In this document: piece after piece, positions 49,060 to 60,799 of the stretch | How positions within the stretch are numbered: position 1 is the stretch's first letter | Layout of the letters: each line of letters opens with the position of its first letter | Origin: Trichuris trichiura | Taxonomy: Eukaryota > Nematoda > Enoplea > Trichinellida > Trichuridae | Reading direction: 5' to 3' | Assembly (NCBI GenBank): GCA_037903355.1 | Contig: JBAJFE010000037.1 | Coordinates: 744,001 to 808,000 of the forward strand | DNA length: 64,000 bases | Made by a program: the position numbers and the translations under genes | The notes under the pieces: generated by a model | Seen by the model: the letters and a program-made list of their open reading frames with translations, nothing else | Told to the model about the DNA's origin: nothing | Database searches by the model: none

Positions 49060-51490
49060 TTAATATATCTAAAATAAAGTTTTCGGGCTTACGCTGCTTA
49101 AAGTAAGGTAGAAATTAGAAAGCGATTCGACCTAAAACGTGAAGCGCAATTGATATACCGTTAAAGGATTCGCCGAACTTGCATACTGTCACTGCACGGT
49201 ATATTACAAATCCGATGTCATTTTGACGAAAGTAAGTTTATTCATGCAAAATTATAAATTTGCCCGATCAGAAGAAATAGCGGGCTCATCGCTGGCATAC
49301 GTTCTGTTTTCAAGTAAAATATTTTTTCATGCTTAATTTTAAAAGTGTAATTTATAGCAAAGTTTTTTAGATGGCTTTCCATGACTTAAACTTTTCGCGC
49401 GGCTTAATATTCTCAAGTTTTAAAAACTATCTCTAGCATGAAACTTCTAAAATTTGATTGCTCAGTCGTAGGCGGTAAGTGATATCTAATCGCTTAAAAT
49501 TCCAACCGCAGCATGCAGCTGGCTGAAATTTCGCTTATCAAATTATTAAACTGCTTGAAATTACTTAGACCAGTATAACTTGATTTTCGTCCCGTCTGCA
49601 GGAGGAACAAAAACGCCAAATTCCGGTGGCCCTTGTCAATTGTGAAATAAAACTGCGAATAGACTTGAGGAAAAATTGCTTCAGCATACCTACCTTTCTG
49701 GTTACCGTAAACCCCGTACCTGCATTCAATAAATAAAAGCTGAATGAGTATAGTAATATGTTATTTTGACTCGATTTCATTATGAAATTCTGTACAAAAG
49801 TTGTGATAGACAGAATAACATTACCACGATGTTGAAACAAATCAGTGTTTGCTTTCCCTGTAAAACTAAGCGGTCTGAAACGTACGTGGAACGAACCTTA
49901 TTTTTTCGTCTTAAATCAAATTGATTCGAGTACAATTTTCGGCGCTGTTAATTCCGGTGGGGACGGCGAGCTTAAAACAGATTTAAATGACGATGAAACA
50001 ATACGCGCGAACACGTACCGCGCAATGGGACCTTACAGCGTAACGACGCCAGAAAATATGGCTGGAATGGAGAGATGGACAGTTGATTTCGCATTTGTGG
50101 CCGTTTTAGCAATATTTGAAATACTAAAATATCTAGTGGAAAAATTTATACAAACTGAATCTTTTCATACAGAACGACATAATGAGCATTCGCGCTTCCC
50201 GAAATATAGTCTGATCGTTGAGCACAACCGACAAGAATGAAAAATTATGACTTACTGAATTGAATAACTGGCAGACTCCGTACAAGCAAGTTTATTATTT
50301 CTTAAAAACACGCAAGACCACGTTGATTTTTCTTCTTTTTTGACGCTTAAACATCCGAGCGGACAAGGAACCAAAGATTTATTTGTACAACATATTAACG
50401 ATGCATTCTATGCGTAATCGTTTATTACTCAGCCACCATTTTATGGACATGCACATCAACGATACGCAATTAAATAATAGTTTTCGGCACGGCGTTATGC
50501 GCCCTTGAAGCTCCGAACATTCAATGAAAGGACGAAGAACTTTTCCAGTAAGTGGTTACGCAATTTGTATTACTGCATTAAAAGCGACTGGGATGCTCAA
50601 GTAGTATTCGTAACAGATCGACCGGATTTTGATTGTTGGCACCTTCACAATATTGAACGACGAAGTTGAATTCTTGGAGGGCTAATATCAAAAGATAAAG
50701 TCATCCCTTCGTCATCTGCGTTAATCGTCACTTTTGCAAGCTGTGGTATGCTCGCAGAGTAAAGTGCTCTGCTGGCAACTACTGCTGCAAAGTATCCTTC
50801 GCGATGACAATGGCCAAACATTCTTTATCTTGGTGAAACAAAACACTTCAAGCTATTCGTTAGCACTGACGCACTGGCAAACAATTTACAATGGTCTCCA
50901 TGACCCTTTTCCTGCCGTTTTCTTACTCAGGCTTCTTCCAAACTTCTTGTTGTTCAGCAGTATCCCGTCGAATCAGGCTCTCTTGAAAATTATGGACTAA
51001 ACCAAGTGTTAAACCTGGCCTCAAGTCTAGACTTCGAGCCACTATTCTAGACCAAGCGTAAGGCTCAGCCCGAGCTTGTTTGAAAAAATGACAACACCGC
51101 AAACCGAATCAACAGCGGATACTAATTATCTGAAAGCCCACATTTCTCCATTTTTACTAATTTTTTTTCGTACGTCAATATCATTATTTTGAATTCCGTA
51201 CTGTAGGTTAAATTCAGTTTTTTTTCAAATTTCGCCTTTGCAGCACTTTTAAACGCTGCAAAACCCTTGCAATTGCTGTTTTGAAAAATAAATGCGCCTA
51301 ATTTTACCAAATGGTAGTCAAGTTGAATCGGTGTACATCGCGAGAGTGGCAATGGCTTTAAAACAATTTGTTTAAAGCGAAAATGGAAATGCGAAGCGGC
51401 AAAGCTGTCTCCCTGTCATTAATTGGTATCGTCAGGTTTCCGCGCGGTCGGTTCTTACGACTGTTCAATAGAAACAGGTCGCCCGTAGTG
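49060..51490. other. Mostly intergenic, with weak coding hints
   Basis: Plus-strand segments at 49,600-49,735 (EEQKRQIPVALVNCEIKLRI) and 49,845-50,240 (a 131-codon frame with a hydrophobic stretch VDFAFVAVLAIFEILKYLV) could belong to a small membrane-protein gene, but no ATG-led chain was found. On the minus strand, 50,999-50,930 (HNFQESLIRRDTAEQQEVWK, ending at gtaaga) looks like an exon. I could not assemble a gene from these. The last ~130 bp precede the phosphatase start. Confidence 0.25.
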
Positions 51491-51492
51491 CA

Positions 51493-52566
51493 ATGGCCCA
51501 ACAACAAAGTGCTGCTGCAACTAGTCAGCAAGGCAATGTTAATCCTCCGGCCGGTGGTGGCGGCGGCGGTGGAGGTGGCGATATGTGCACCGCGTACGAG
51601 ACGCGCTTCAGCGTCATCGACGTGAAAGTCAACGAAAAGGCAAAGGGTGCAACTCTTCAAGCGGGTCCCATTTCGGCGGAAGAACAAAAGAAGCAAGCTG
51701 AACTGCTCAAAGAGGCGTCCAAACGAGCCGAAGAAAATGTCGAACAATTACCAAGCAGTGGCCGTCGTTTGTTCCTTGCCCGTCATGGGGAACGAATGGA
51801 TCGTGTGTTCCCAGGATGGCTTCGCTTGGCATTCAGCGAGTTTGGCATGTATCGCCCTTATGATCTCAACATGCCATTGTCACTGCCGCCTCGAATCAAT
51901 GGGCCATCAGACTTCCATGACGATACGCCATGCACCGAAATTGGTTACGTCACTGCTCAGATGATTGGTCGCGGTGCTCGTCTTACTCGAGTTTCGTTCA
52001 GCCATGTTTATTGCAGTCCGGCTCTGCGTTGCGTCCAAAGTGCCCATGGAATGTTGAAAGCGTGGCCTGGAACGACTACGAAAATTCGCATTGAGCCTGG
52101 TCTGTTCGAATACATGGGCTGGTATCGCAATGGTTTGCCTCCTTTCTTGACTCCTCAAGAAATGGTCGCTCAGGGATACGAAGTCGAAATAGACTACGCA
52201 CCCATAATGACCATTGCCGATATGAAAACAAAAGCAGCAAAAGAAACGTTGGCTGAATATTACGACAGATCAAGCAAAGTGATCCATGAAATCATTAACA
52301 AACATCCGAATCCGCCATGGAATATACTGGTCGTTGGTCATGCACCAACGTTGGATTCAGCCAGTAGAAAATTGATTGCCAAACCAACAGCGGTGCCATC
52401 AGAGCAGGACATGAACCAAATGGGATTGCATTTCCCTTACGGAGCAGTAGTTGCGCTTGAAGAAGTTGAAGATCGTTCAAAATGGCAACTAATGCATTCT
52501 GCTCTGCCCCCAATCAGCTACCTTGAGTTTACCAACCGCATCAACTTCCGCTTCTTCAACCGTTAA
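51493..52566 (+). CDS. UBASH3/Sts-type histidine phosphatase, stand-alone catalytic protein
   Basis: An intronless frame of 357 residues starting at an ATG. It belongs to the histidine phosphatase (phosphoglycerate mutase-like) superfamily; UBASH3/Sts relatives dephosphorylate phosphotyrosine proteins in signalling. Residues 1-90 are low complexity, with a run of nine glycines (~21-29) and an Ala/Glu/Lys-rich helix. The catalytic domain starts at RRLFLARHGERMDRVFPGW, with the nucleophilic RHG triad at 97-99. Then come the Sts-typical LNMPLSLPPR, HVYCSPALRCVQSAHGMLKA, RIEPGLFEYMGWYRNGLPPF and the second catalytic His in VVGHAPTLDSASR (His 283). The UBA, 2H-phosphoesterase and SH3 domains of vertebrate UBASH3A/B are absent, as in other invertebrate short forms. 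All catalytic residues are present, so it is probably active. Confidence 0.92.
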   Translation: MAQQQSAAATSQQGNVNPPAGGGGGGGGGDMCTAYETRFSVIDVKVNEKAKGATLQAGPISAEEQKKQAELLKEASKRAEENVEQLPSSGRRLFLARHGERMDRVFPGWLRLAFSEFGMYRPYDLNMPLSLPPRINGPSDFHDDTPCTEIGYVTAQMIGRGARLTRVSFSHVYCSPALRCVQSAHGMLKAWPGTTTKIRIEPGLFEYMGWYRNGLPPFLTPQEMVAQGYEVEIDYAPIMTIADMKTKAAKETLAEYYDRSSKVIHEIINKHPNPPWNILVVGHAPTLDSASRKLIAKPTAVPSEQDMNQMGLHFPYGAVVALEEVEDRSKWQLMHSALPPISYLEFTNRINFRFFNR

Positions 52567-52569
52567 AGG

Positions 52570-55230
52570 CCATTTGCCTGGCCAAAATAATAATAACTAA
52601 TAATATTAGGATGCAGTCGCATTATCAGCAGTGTAGATAAGTAACAAATAATTGCGATGTCATTGCAAGAAGTACCAGTAAAATTAATACTACTCACATT
52701 CGAACCATTAAATAAGTACAACAAAAACGAATCGATAAAAACGCAAACCACAAAAAGTTTATCTTTTCAAGACAATGAACAACTCGAATATCTAAGAATC
52801 AGCAAAATGCAATCAGCGTAAACAATTAAGAGCTCGGAAAGCGCACCCTTTCGACAGGAGTGAGGGCACAACTGTTTTTACAAAGAAAATGAAAAACCAA
52901 CAAAATTCGAACTTATGCCAAAAAACATTACATCTTTGCACCTACAAAGCGATCTCATAAGCAGGACAGTGCATTGTTTGTTCTAACAAGCTGATCATGA
53001 ATTAACAATCTGTTCCCTGCCAGGTCAAGTGCATATCATTCCCATTATCTGATACTAAGTCGACGCTGAAGCACCACCGTTTTCTCGGTCACCTTTTATC
53101 AGCTTACGCTGTTACCTTTTATCATCATCATCCAAGAAAACCCTTATTAGTATTTACCTAGCAAATCAGCCCAAAGAAGAAATGCAATCCGGTTTAAGCA
53201 TTTATCATTTATGCTCACTGCCTGCCATAGACAGCTTACACTTCTGCTGTGCGCTAATTCGATAGGAGAAATACTAAGAGAGGCGGTGCTTTTCGGAGCT
53301 TTACAAAAGATAACAGCGTAACCTAATACTTGATAACATGGAAAACCGGACTGCGCTTTCGCTTCGACTTAGTTGCGGAAGAGTTCAAACCGAATAATAA
53401 GATGTTCAAGCGCTTCTCAGCTACACTACCACACACGTCCATTACTTTCTAAAAAAAACAAACAGACAATGTCTACATGAGTGCATCAATGTTTGTATCA
53501 GTGTTAAAATACGCGTATTTACTCTATCCAGCCTTCGACAAATACCAATCTTCATTTTGAATAATTATATTCATTACAACTTTACAAACTTAATGGGGAT
53601 AAAACAAAGGCAACAAAGAGAACAATGTACCAAACGCTAATCGAAAAGAAGATACTACTTACCTGGCAAGGCGCATCTAATGGCAGCGATCATCTGGAAC
53701 ACGAAAGACTCGCAACAGCCACACGAAGATGCAAAAACATTTCTCGCGTATAATGACTGTTAGTTGTGGGCGACGAACGGATTAATTTACTTTGTCTACA
53801 AAAACTGCGAAGTTCGCCGAGGCACCATTTCCCAATTCCGCACAACTTTACTTCGCAAAAAAATATGTCATTTGGGCGAAAATTTGCATTTCACTAAACA
53901 TATACGCGTGTCAGTGGGAACACGTAAGAGCACAACATTCCCACAATACGGAAAACTGGAGATGATAAAATAAGAAATAGGGAGGATGAAGAGAAAGGAA
54001 AATGGAAATTCATCCGCTTCAATGGACGTTGAACAATGCGAAGCAAGCAGCTCCGAACTGATAACCACAAACAATGATCTTACTCAATCTTCGGCCGTTT
54101 CCAATAGGAAATTCAAACGAACGTGACAACTGCTCAAAGACGTTAAGGGAAACCAAAGAGAATGACATTATGCAACGACTAAGGTGACGGAAAGAAAAAC
54201 GCGAAATTGAAATGGAGGCAACGATCAAAAGTAATATTTTCAATAATGATAATAATAGTAATAATGAATAAATGGGTGAAAAATGCGATAAGCTTACCAC
54301 AGCAGTTCAACTGCGTTCTCACACTATTGAACCTAAAACATTGGCGGCCGCAATGTCTTCAAAACAACCAATAACGATTGGAAAAAACGTGCCAACAGCA
54401 TCATGAAACCTATGGCGAAAAAAGAAAGGTGAAAAGGCCTACCTAACATTGGTCGACGCCGGCACCACACTCTACCGACCGACCGCGCCTGCCATTTTTT
54501 GCCAGTTTGTCTTGTTTATAAGCCAACAGGGACACAACAACAGCTTCCCTAGCCTGACCATTGCAGTGCACAGCGACAGAGACGAACAATGTTCACATCG
54601 ACATAATATTACTTACTATTACTACTACATCAAGAATAAGTGGTGATAATAATAATAATAATTTGACTACTACTAGTTTTTATACGTTTATCAAAAAGGA
54701 CCGCTGCCGCCGCGAATGCAATACTTAAAAGTTGATCAAAGAGAGCAGGATAAACCTTAAAATCGACGAAACATGTAACTGCGTTCGACGAGAACAGTGG
54801 CGAATTTCATTGCGAAGAGTAGAGCAAGTACGCACTCATTACTCACCGAAGCAATGAAGGAGGCGCACTGTCGACTGCCTTATTTTACCTTTCCAATTTG
54901 AGTCGACTCTGCCGGATAGCACTCTAAGCAAGGTCGCGCAGTCGTCTCGCCGCAGGTGTGCGATTACCGTTTTCTGGTGTGAAAAGAGGACGTCTCAGAG
55001 AAGAAAGCATTCAACGGACATATTCAATGAGGCGATTGCAAAGCGGCTACACACCATTGGCAATCAATCAGCTTCTTTTAAAAACCACTTGCAACACTTT
55101 TACGCGCTGCGAGTCGCAAGCAATTACTGTCCTTAATGATGCGCGCTACGTTGACGATGTACCCACCCCGCAAGAGCAATGGCAGCAGTAAACCGGCGGC
55201 GATAAGTTTAAAAAAATTCGCTACGCACCT
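52570..55230. other. Intergenic between convergent genes
   Basis: Lies between the 3' ends of the phosphatase (+) and the FUBP-like gene (-). AT-rich, with an aat simple repeat at ~54,640-54,662. A 46-codon plus frame from an ATG at ~53,988 (MKRKENGNSSASMDVEQCEA) looks protein-like but has no supported continuation. The 77-codon frame at 54,958-55,191 lies in what may be FUBP 3' UTR. Confidence 0.35.
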
Positions 55231-55236
55231 CTGTTC

Positions 55237-58200
55237 TCAATACTGAGCTTGATACTGGAACGAAGCGGCCGAAGCTCCCTGTTGTTGGCCAAATGCGTAC
55301 TGGGACTGATTCTGTGGGTAAGCATAATTCTATTGCACATTTGCTTATAAAAAATACACGAATAGCAATTAAATACCTGAACTGTTGGCGTCGTAGCAGA
55401 CAGCTGCTGCGTTTGTTGTACTGCTGCCTGTTGTTGCTGATTAGCACGCGACTGTTGTTCTATCATGTTCGCGTGATCATGCATTCCAAGAGATCTGTAG
55501 TACTCAACCCACTGAGCACTGTAATCTGGTTGGCCAGTTTGCGGATTAATCGAAGGAGCCTGCGCACCCACCGCTGGTGTTGTTGGTGCCGATGCAGCTC
55601 CTCCAGGAGGAACTGAACCACCATACGTTTGGGCGTACTTGGAAAAAAAATGATATTACCAAATTTACAACAAACATACGGAAAACATACTGCTGCAGCT
55701 CCAGCACCCTGTTGATAGTACTGCGCGTAATACGCGGCAGTCCAAGCGGCAGAAGCTGGATCCTGAACGCCGCTTGCTCCAGCCACTGAAGACGCAACAG
55801 TTCCAGCCGCTGGGTCTGAAAACAATTACATAAAATTATTTAAAAACCACCATACTCATACTATAGCCAGGAAATGGATACGCCACAGGTGACTGTTCCG
55901 AAGCAGTAAGCGAAGGTACCGGAGTTCCAACAGGCAACTGAAATGGACAAAGATATAGCTAAGAATGCTTTCACATAAGAGCAGTATGAACGCTTACATC
56001 TCCAACCTTTATGCGGATTAAATGTTGGGCATGGCTTATCTGGTAAGGAGTTCCTCTGATGACAAACACTTTTTCCCATTCGTTGGGAGCAGGTTCGCGT
56101 GACAATTCGACGCGTGCCCCGCTTTCCGAATTGATTTGCTTAATGGTTTCGCCGCCTTAAAGGTAAATCGAACGCTCCAACCGGTTCCAGTTTTCAACAT
56201 CTTTACCTTTGCCAATTACCAAGCCTGTCTTGTTCGCAGGTACGTGCATATAGAAAACATCTGCATCGCCTCCCTGAAGTAGCATAAAATGCAGTCTTCA
56301 AATTTTGAGATAGAATGTATTTGCCAGTTTTACGTTAGCGCCAATGGCGCTTACGAGAACACTGCAATGAACATATATTCTAGGCAACTGGAAAGAGTGC
56401 ACGTACATCAAGGTCGTGCTGCTTTATCAGCTGCCAAGTTTATAGTATAAATGCAAATTTAAGTGAAACTCTCTGTAGTTCGCATCGACGATTGTTTTCG
56501 TCCATCACTTCTCAATCTCGAGAGATTAGAGAAATAACGGAAACTTGGAAACATTAACCGACGAAAACAAATATACAATATTAAGCGCTTCTTGTCGCAC
56601 AACGACAAATGGAATGCGCGAAAGATAAGTTTGAGATTGTCTCATCAGTAAGTACTAAGGAAGCTTACACCAGACTTCGTGACCAATTCGGTAATAAGTT
56701 GAGTTGCTTTCTGTATTTGATCGACGGAACCCGAAATAATTGCAGTTCTTTCCGGAGCACTGTGACTCTCTAAACATAGATTTGCGTAAGGGCATGAATC
56801 GTGAAAACCATCGACACACATACCATTCGGTCTGAACTGAATTTTCGCACCGGATTCACTTGTGAGCTTCCTTATGGTGTCACCATTTTTGCCTATTATC
56901 ACGCCGACGGCATATCTCGGCACTATCACCTAGGTTATCCGTTTACTTTTATTACCATATTGGAAATTATTTCAACTTACTTCGCCTACTCGCCTATCGG
57001 ACATCCCACCATACTCGTCAGCGAACAAGACTCCGTCGTGTTTAGAATTCATTATTTCTTCAATCAGTTGTTTGGCATACTGCAATTAAAAACAAACTTT
57101 TTCGAAACTGGAATCGTAGAGCGTTTATAAGCTAGAAAGATTCAATTCCGCATTGACTCTAACTCAAGCAGCAACAGCAGAATATTCGGGTCAAAATAAA
57201 CTTAAAGTCAAAGAAACAAATTTAAAAGACAATCCAGTTTCCGAATTCTAGCTTTAGCCTATTTATACATGTACGGTACATGTTCATACAACTCTACTCA
57301 AGCATCATATCTCCCATATAAGTGACGATTTTGGTGTACTGAATATCGTAGTCAACAAACTCATACCTCCACTTTCGTAGGCTCGCCTGTAATACGCAAA
57401 GGCTTAGGCATGTTTGTTGGTTGGCATGTCTCTTGAACCATCATCATCTTCACACCGGTTCGCTCTTGAAGCTGCTTGATAGTTTCGCCTCCTTTGCCAA
57501 TAATAAGACCACACTTGTTGCCAGGAATCATCAACTCTGTTGTTATAGGCTTTATGCCTAGCCCGGGATGAACCATTGGACTGCCAGGAAAAGGTGAAAG
57601 GCCACCGCCAGTGCGAGACGGTGGCAGAGATTCACCAGCCCTTGACACGATCGTTTGTATCATTTGCTTTGCTTTGCTTAAAGTCATAGTGTTTACACGA
57701 AATTAAGTCACAAATTACGACTATGCAATACTCTACGGCCTGCGGCGGCCCAGTAAGCGTACAACTTCGCATTGGTTTACCGGAAGCATCCGGCAATGGA
57801 GCTGAAAGTAAATACTGTTCGCCAACCATCATTTCCAACCAACGAGATACTTTTGTTCTGCGACATTTGGATCCTGCAGCCACTTTCATTTTGAATTTGA
57901 GTTATGCTTTCTCCACCACGACCGATGACTAAAAAAATGAACAATAAGATTCGTCAAACTAGTCTACCCAAAGTGTACATACTGAGCCCAACACAACTAT
58001 CCGGAACCTGAAACTGATCAATTATGCATGTCTCCACACCCGAATTGGTGCTGCAACGATATAAAAAGCTAGATAAGAAAACTACGGTGAGTGGGACGTA
58101 CCCCAACGCCGTAATTGGATTTCCCGACAAGTTCATTTTTTTTGCAGGACTATCTTTACCAAAAACAACTGGTCACTTTACGTTATAAAAGGAAGCGGCT

Positions 58201-58613
58201 TACCCTCACCGTCTTCGTGCGGTCGTTTTGTCGAGTCCTCGGTGCGCGCTCCAGCAGCTAACTGAAACAACAAACCGTGACCTTCCGCAAGAACGTGCAA
58301 GCAAGCAGGAAAACAAAACAGGCTGACATTGTCGCAAACGCGTTCGGCAGCGATAACGCAAAATTCGGACGCTGGCAACGTCGTAATATTTCAATTTTAG
58401 GAAGTTTATTTTTTCAAAACAACAAAACAGCATCAAATCGGTCACGATAGAATTCAGCAGTCGTATAAACGGATGGCTGAGGAGGAATAAAAAGGAAGTG
58501 AAACTTCATACTTCAAAGCAGTCAAAGTTGCAATTCGGTTCAAAGATAGTTACCTCACGAGCCCGCTTTAAGGCGTCGGCAATTTCAGCAGTCGATATCG
58601 GTCCAGTTGCCAT
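55237..58613 (-). CDS. FUBP/KSRP-type protein with four KH domains
   Basis: Sixteen exons join in phase to about 588 residues: 58613-58554, 58261-58204, 58153-58102, 58050-57983, 57928-57851, 57801-57719, 57666-57367, 57079-56981, 56929-56824, 56769-56669, 56273-56207, 56155-55998, 55937-55862, 55815-55691, 55637-55377 and 55311-55237. These nuclear proteins bind single-stranded DNA or AU-rich RNA through KH domains and regulate transcription, splicing and mRNA decay. Visible: N-terminal ADALKRARE and KRPHEDGEG; KH1 with GRGGES (exons 4-6); KH2 with GLIIGKGGETIKQLQERTGV (exon 7); KH3 with VGVIIGKNGDTIRKLTSESG (exon 9); KH4 with GLVIGKG and GETIKQINSESGARVEL (exons 11-12); then Gln/Ala-rich tail repeats AAYYAQYYQ and WVEYYRSLG. 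The ATG precedes a domain-consistent first exon. The exon 6/7 junction is ambiguous by a few codons. The length is slightly under human FUBP1 (644). Confidence 0.95.
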
Positions 58614-58619
58614 ACCGCT

Positions 58620-59280
58620 TACCTTTCAGAGCGGCCGCCATTCCACCATGACACAACCATTGGCTATTGTCATAGGATGATTACTGTACCTGCGCACATT
58701 GTGACGTTGCCCCAGATTACGTAGATGAATATTATTGAAATCAAGGCGTAAAGTATTTGTTATAAGACCTTTAAAAATTAGAAACTTTTATCTTACACCA
58801 AGATAATTATATTAATTCTAAAAATAAAGCCTAACTTTTTTTATTTTGTAAGTCTGGCGATAGCAGTCGCGTCAAAACAAGATAGTCCTTAAAATGGCCG
58901 AGAAATCAGCCCCTAAAAAATAAAAGTGAATGTTATTTTGTTCAGTATGTTATATATATTATTTTTTTACTATGCTTGTCTCCTAAAGGACAAACCATGA
59001 GCACGTATGGCATTACAAGAAACTATTAAATCAAGAAGAATAAATTACGCTGAGTTCGCTTTAAATGCTAAATTTACTTGCTGAGGCTGTCTTTGCCCAT
59101 AATGTGTACAGCCAAGGTGAGGAACCAAAGGAAACTCAGGTACGATAGGGCTAGATTCCTTGTCTTCATGCTGACACTGATTTGTGCACTACCAAAATGC
59201 AGCAATGTAAATGTTACATTTTCAAATTGCATTTAGGGAATTAGTTTTCATGATTGAGTTTTCTTACGGCTTTCTGTCTT
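58620..59280. other. 5' flank of the FUBP-like gene
   Basis: AT-rich sequence upstream of the FUBP-like start. I see no gene in it and no nameable promoter element. Confidence 0.4.
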
Positions 59281-59289
59281 GCCCGTCGT

Positions 59290-59475
59290 TGGCTTCTGAA
59301 ATAACCAATGCAAATGCCCTACCGACGGATGGATAAACAGTTATTAGAGATAGTTCAAAACAATCTTACGATTTCTAACGTCAATTCAAAACGTGTAACA
59401 TTATTCTGAATCTTCCTTAACAACTGTTCATCCGTCCGCTGGTAGGACATTTGCTTTAGTCATTTCAGAACCCAA
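59290..59475. repeat. ~185-bp imperfect inverted repeat (MITE-like)
   Basis: ttctgaaataaccaatgcaa with ctaccgacggatggataaac on the left is answered, inverted, by gttcatccgtccgctggtag with atttgctttagtcatttcag on the right. About 60 bp of each end pair with mismatches around an AT-rich middle. The same core occurs singly elsewhere in the window (see findings). The 97-codon minus frame just to the right (59,497-59,790, DNKLVLMKAKLQHEFTRSSL) may be remnant retroelement coding sequence. Confidence 0.6.
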
Positions 59476-60061
59476 CAACGGGCGAGACAGAAAGGCTTAA
59501 GAAAACTCCATTATGAAAACCGTCAGATCCGTTAAGAAGCATCCTATGTCCATGATTAGTGAATTAGTTGTGCTTTCCCCAATGAAATTTTTTCTATGTG
59601 AGCTGTTTGGAACGATTTCATGCTTAGTGCGAAACGGCTTTTTGTATAATTTGGCTGTCCGTTTGGCAAAAGTTCTGTAATTTAAAACATTGTTCAATAT
59701 CAGCGAACTACGAGTGAATTCATGTTGCAATTTAGCTTTCATTAAAACCAATTTATTGTCAAGCCACCTCACGCAGTCTTTTCTGTTCAAGCGCGAAAAT
59801 TTGCGTTTCGAATATGCATCTTGGAAGCTTTTTACAATTGCGCAACCATAGCTATCTGATTACGCCTTTTCCCGCATTTCATTCAGTTAGTTGGTTTGCT
59901 AGGCAACCGTATGTCGTAGAGAACCTTGAAGATGTACCCTCCTCGTCTCTGAAGCGCGATGCTACGGAAACTTCAATGAAAATTCTGTGCACCCTAAGAA
60001 AAGGCAATAGAAGTTTTTGTAATGCGGGAGCCGGATGCGAAAACGTCGGTTGACATCAAAA

Positions 60062-60755
60062 ATGGCTTCCAATAGCATTGCGAAGCAGTGTGGCTTTCTC
60101 GAACTACTACCTTTTCTGGCTAATGGAATTCCTAATTTTCATCCGATGCGTGAAGAATTTTCGTTGCAGGTAAAATAGTTTCTCTATTTGCAATTCAAAA
60201 TGTCTCTGAAATGAATAGCGTTGGAGCTTCGGCAAGAAAATAGTAGCGAGTGCCCGGCTGTTAGTCAGCGGTTTTTGTTTGTTCGTTGAAAACAGAACCA
60301 AATTTTTTTTCATGCAGTTTTGAATTGCAAACAGAGAAACCTTTCATCGTATGATTCGTTAGGAGCACAAAAGTTACTCTGTGAAACTTTGCGATGAAGG
60401 AAAAAAGGCCAGGCGCCCAATAGCCTTAAACCAACAGTTCGAAGATTGAATTTACTACTGACGGCGTATTTTATTTTAGAGTACGGCGGCTTGAGCGTTT
60501 TCCATCTCAGTGTTTCCTTCACCTGCGCTAATCCTTCGAAAAATATGTCATAACGTTTTTATTACGCAGGAAAACGGTGGCGGAGAATGGTTTCGCGCGC
60601 ATACAGCGGAGTCTTCTACGCTAAAAATTGAATTGCATATCGCGCAAAATGCTCCAATTGCGCTTTTAATCAAATTTTCAAAGACGTACTGCAAGCTGAA
60701 ATTTAAAAATTTAAAAGTGACGCTTCGATGGTACCTGCAAATCCAGCTTTTGTGA
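60062..60755 (+). CDS. Unassigned small two-exon gene
   Basis: Exon 1 (60,062-60,169) runs from an ATG: MASNSIAKQCGFLELLPFLA, NGIPNFHPMREEFSLQ, ending cag before gtaaaa. Exon 2 (60,570-60,755) follows tattacgcag in matching phase 0: ENGGGEWFRAHTAESSTLKI, ELHIAQNAPIALLIKFSKTY and a Lys-rich segment to a TGA. This gives 97 residues. An alternative end uses a donor at ~60,730 and the acceptor cctacag (~60,796), giving a hydrophobic tail FVVLLAFFPVCKKLKTTG, which would be a membrane anchor. Phase and composition support a real gene, but I recognise no family. The 400-bp intron is much longer than others in the window. Confidence 0.5.
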
Positions 60756-60799
60756 TGTAGAGTAAGTCTTCGTTCAAAGTTGATGTGACCTACAGGTTT

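Noticed and set aside
50091..50130. Second RAMP4 copy suggested by AIFEILKY
   Set aside because: Only a short hydrophobic coincidence; no other RAMP4 motif is nearby.
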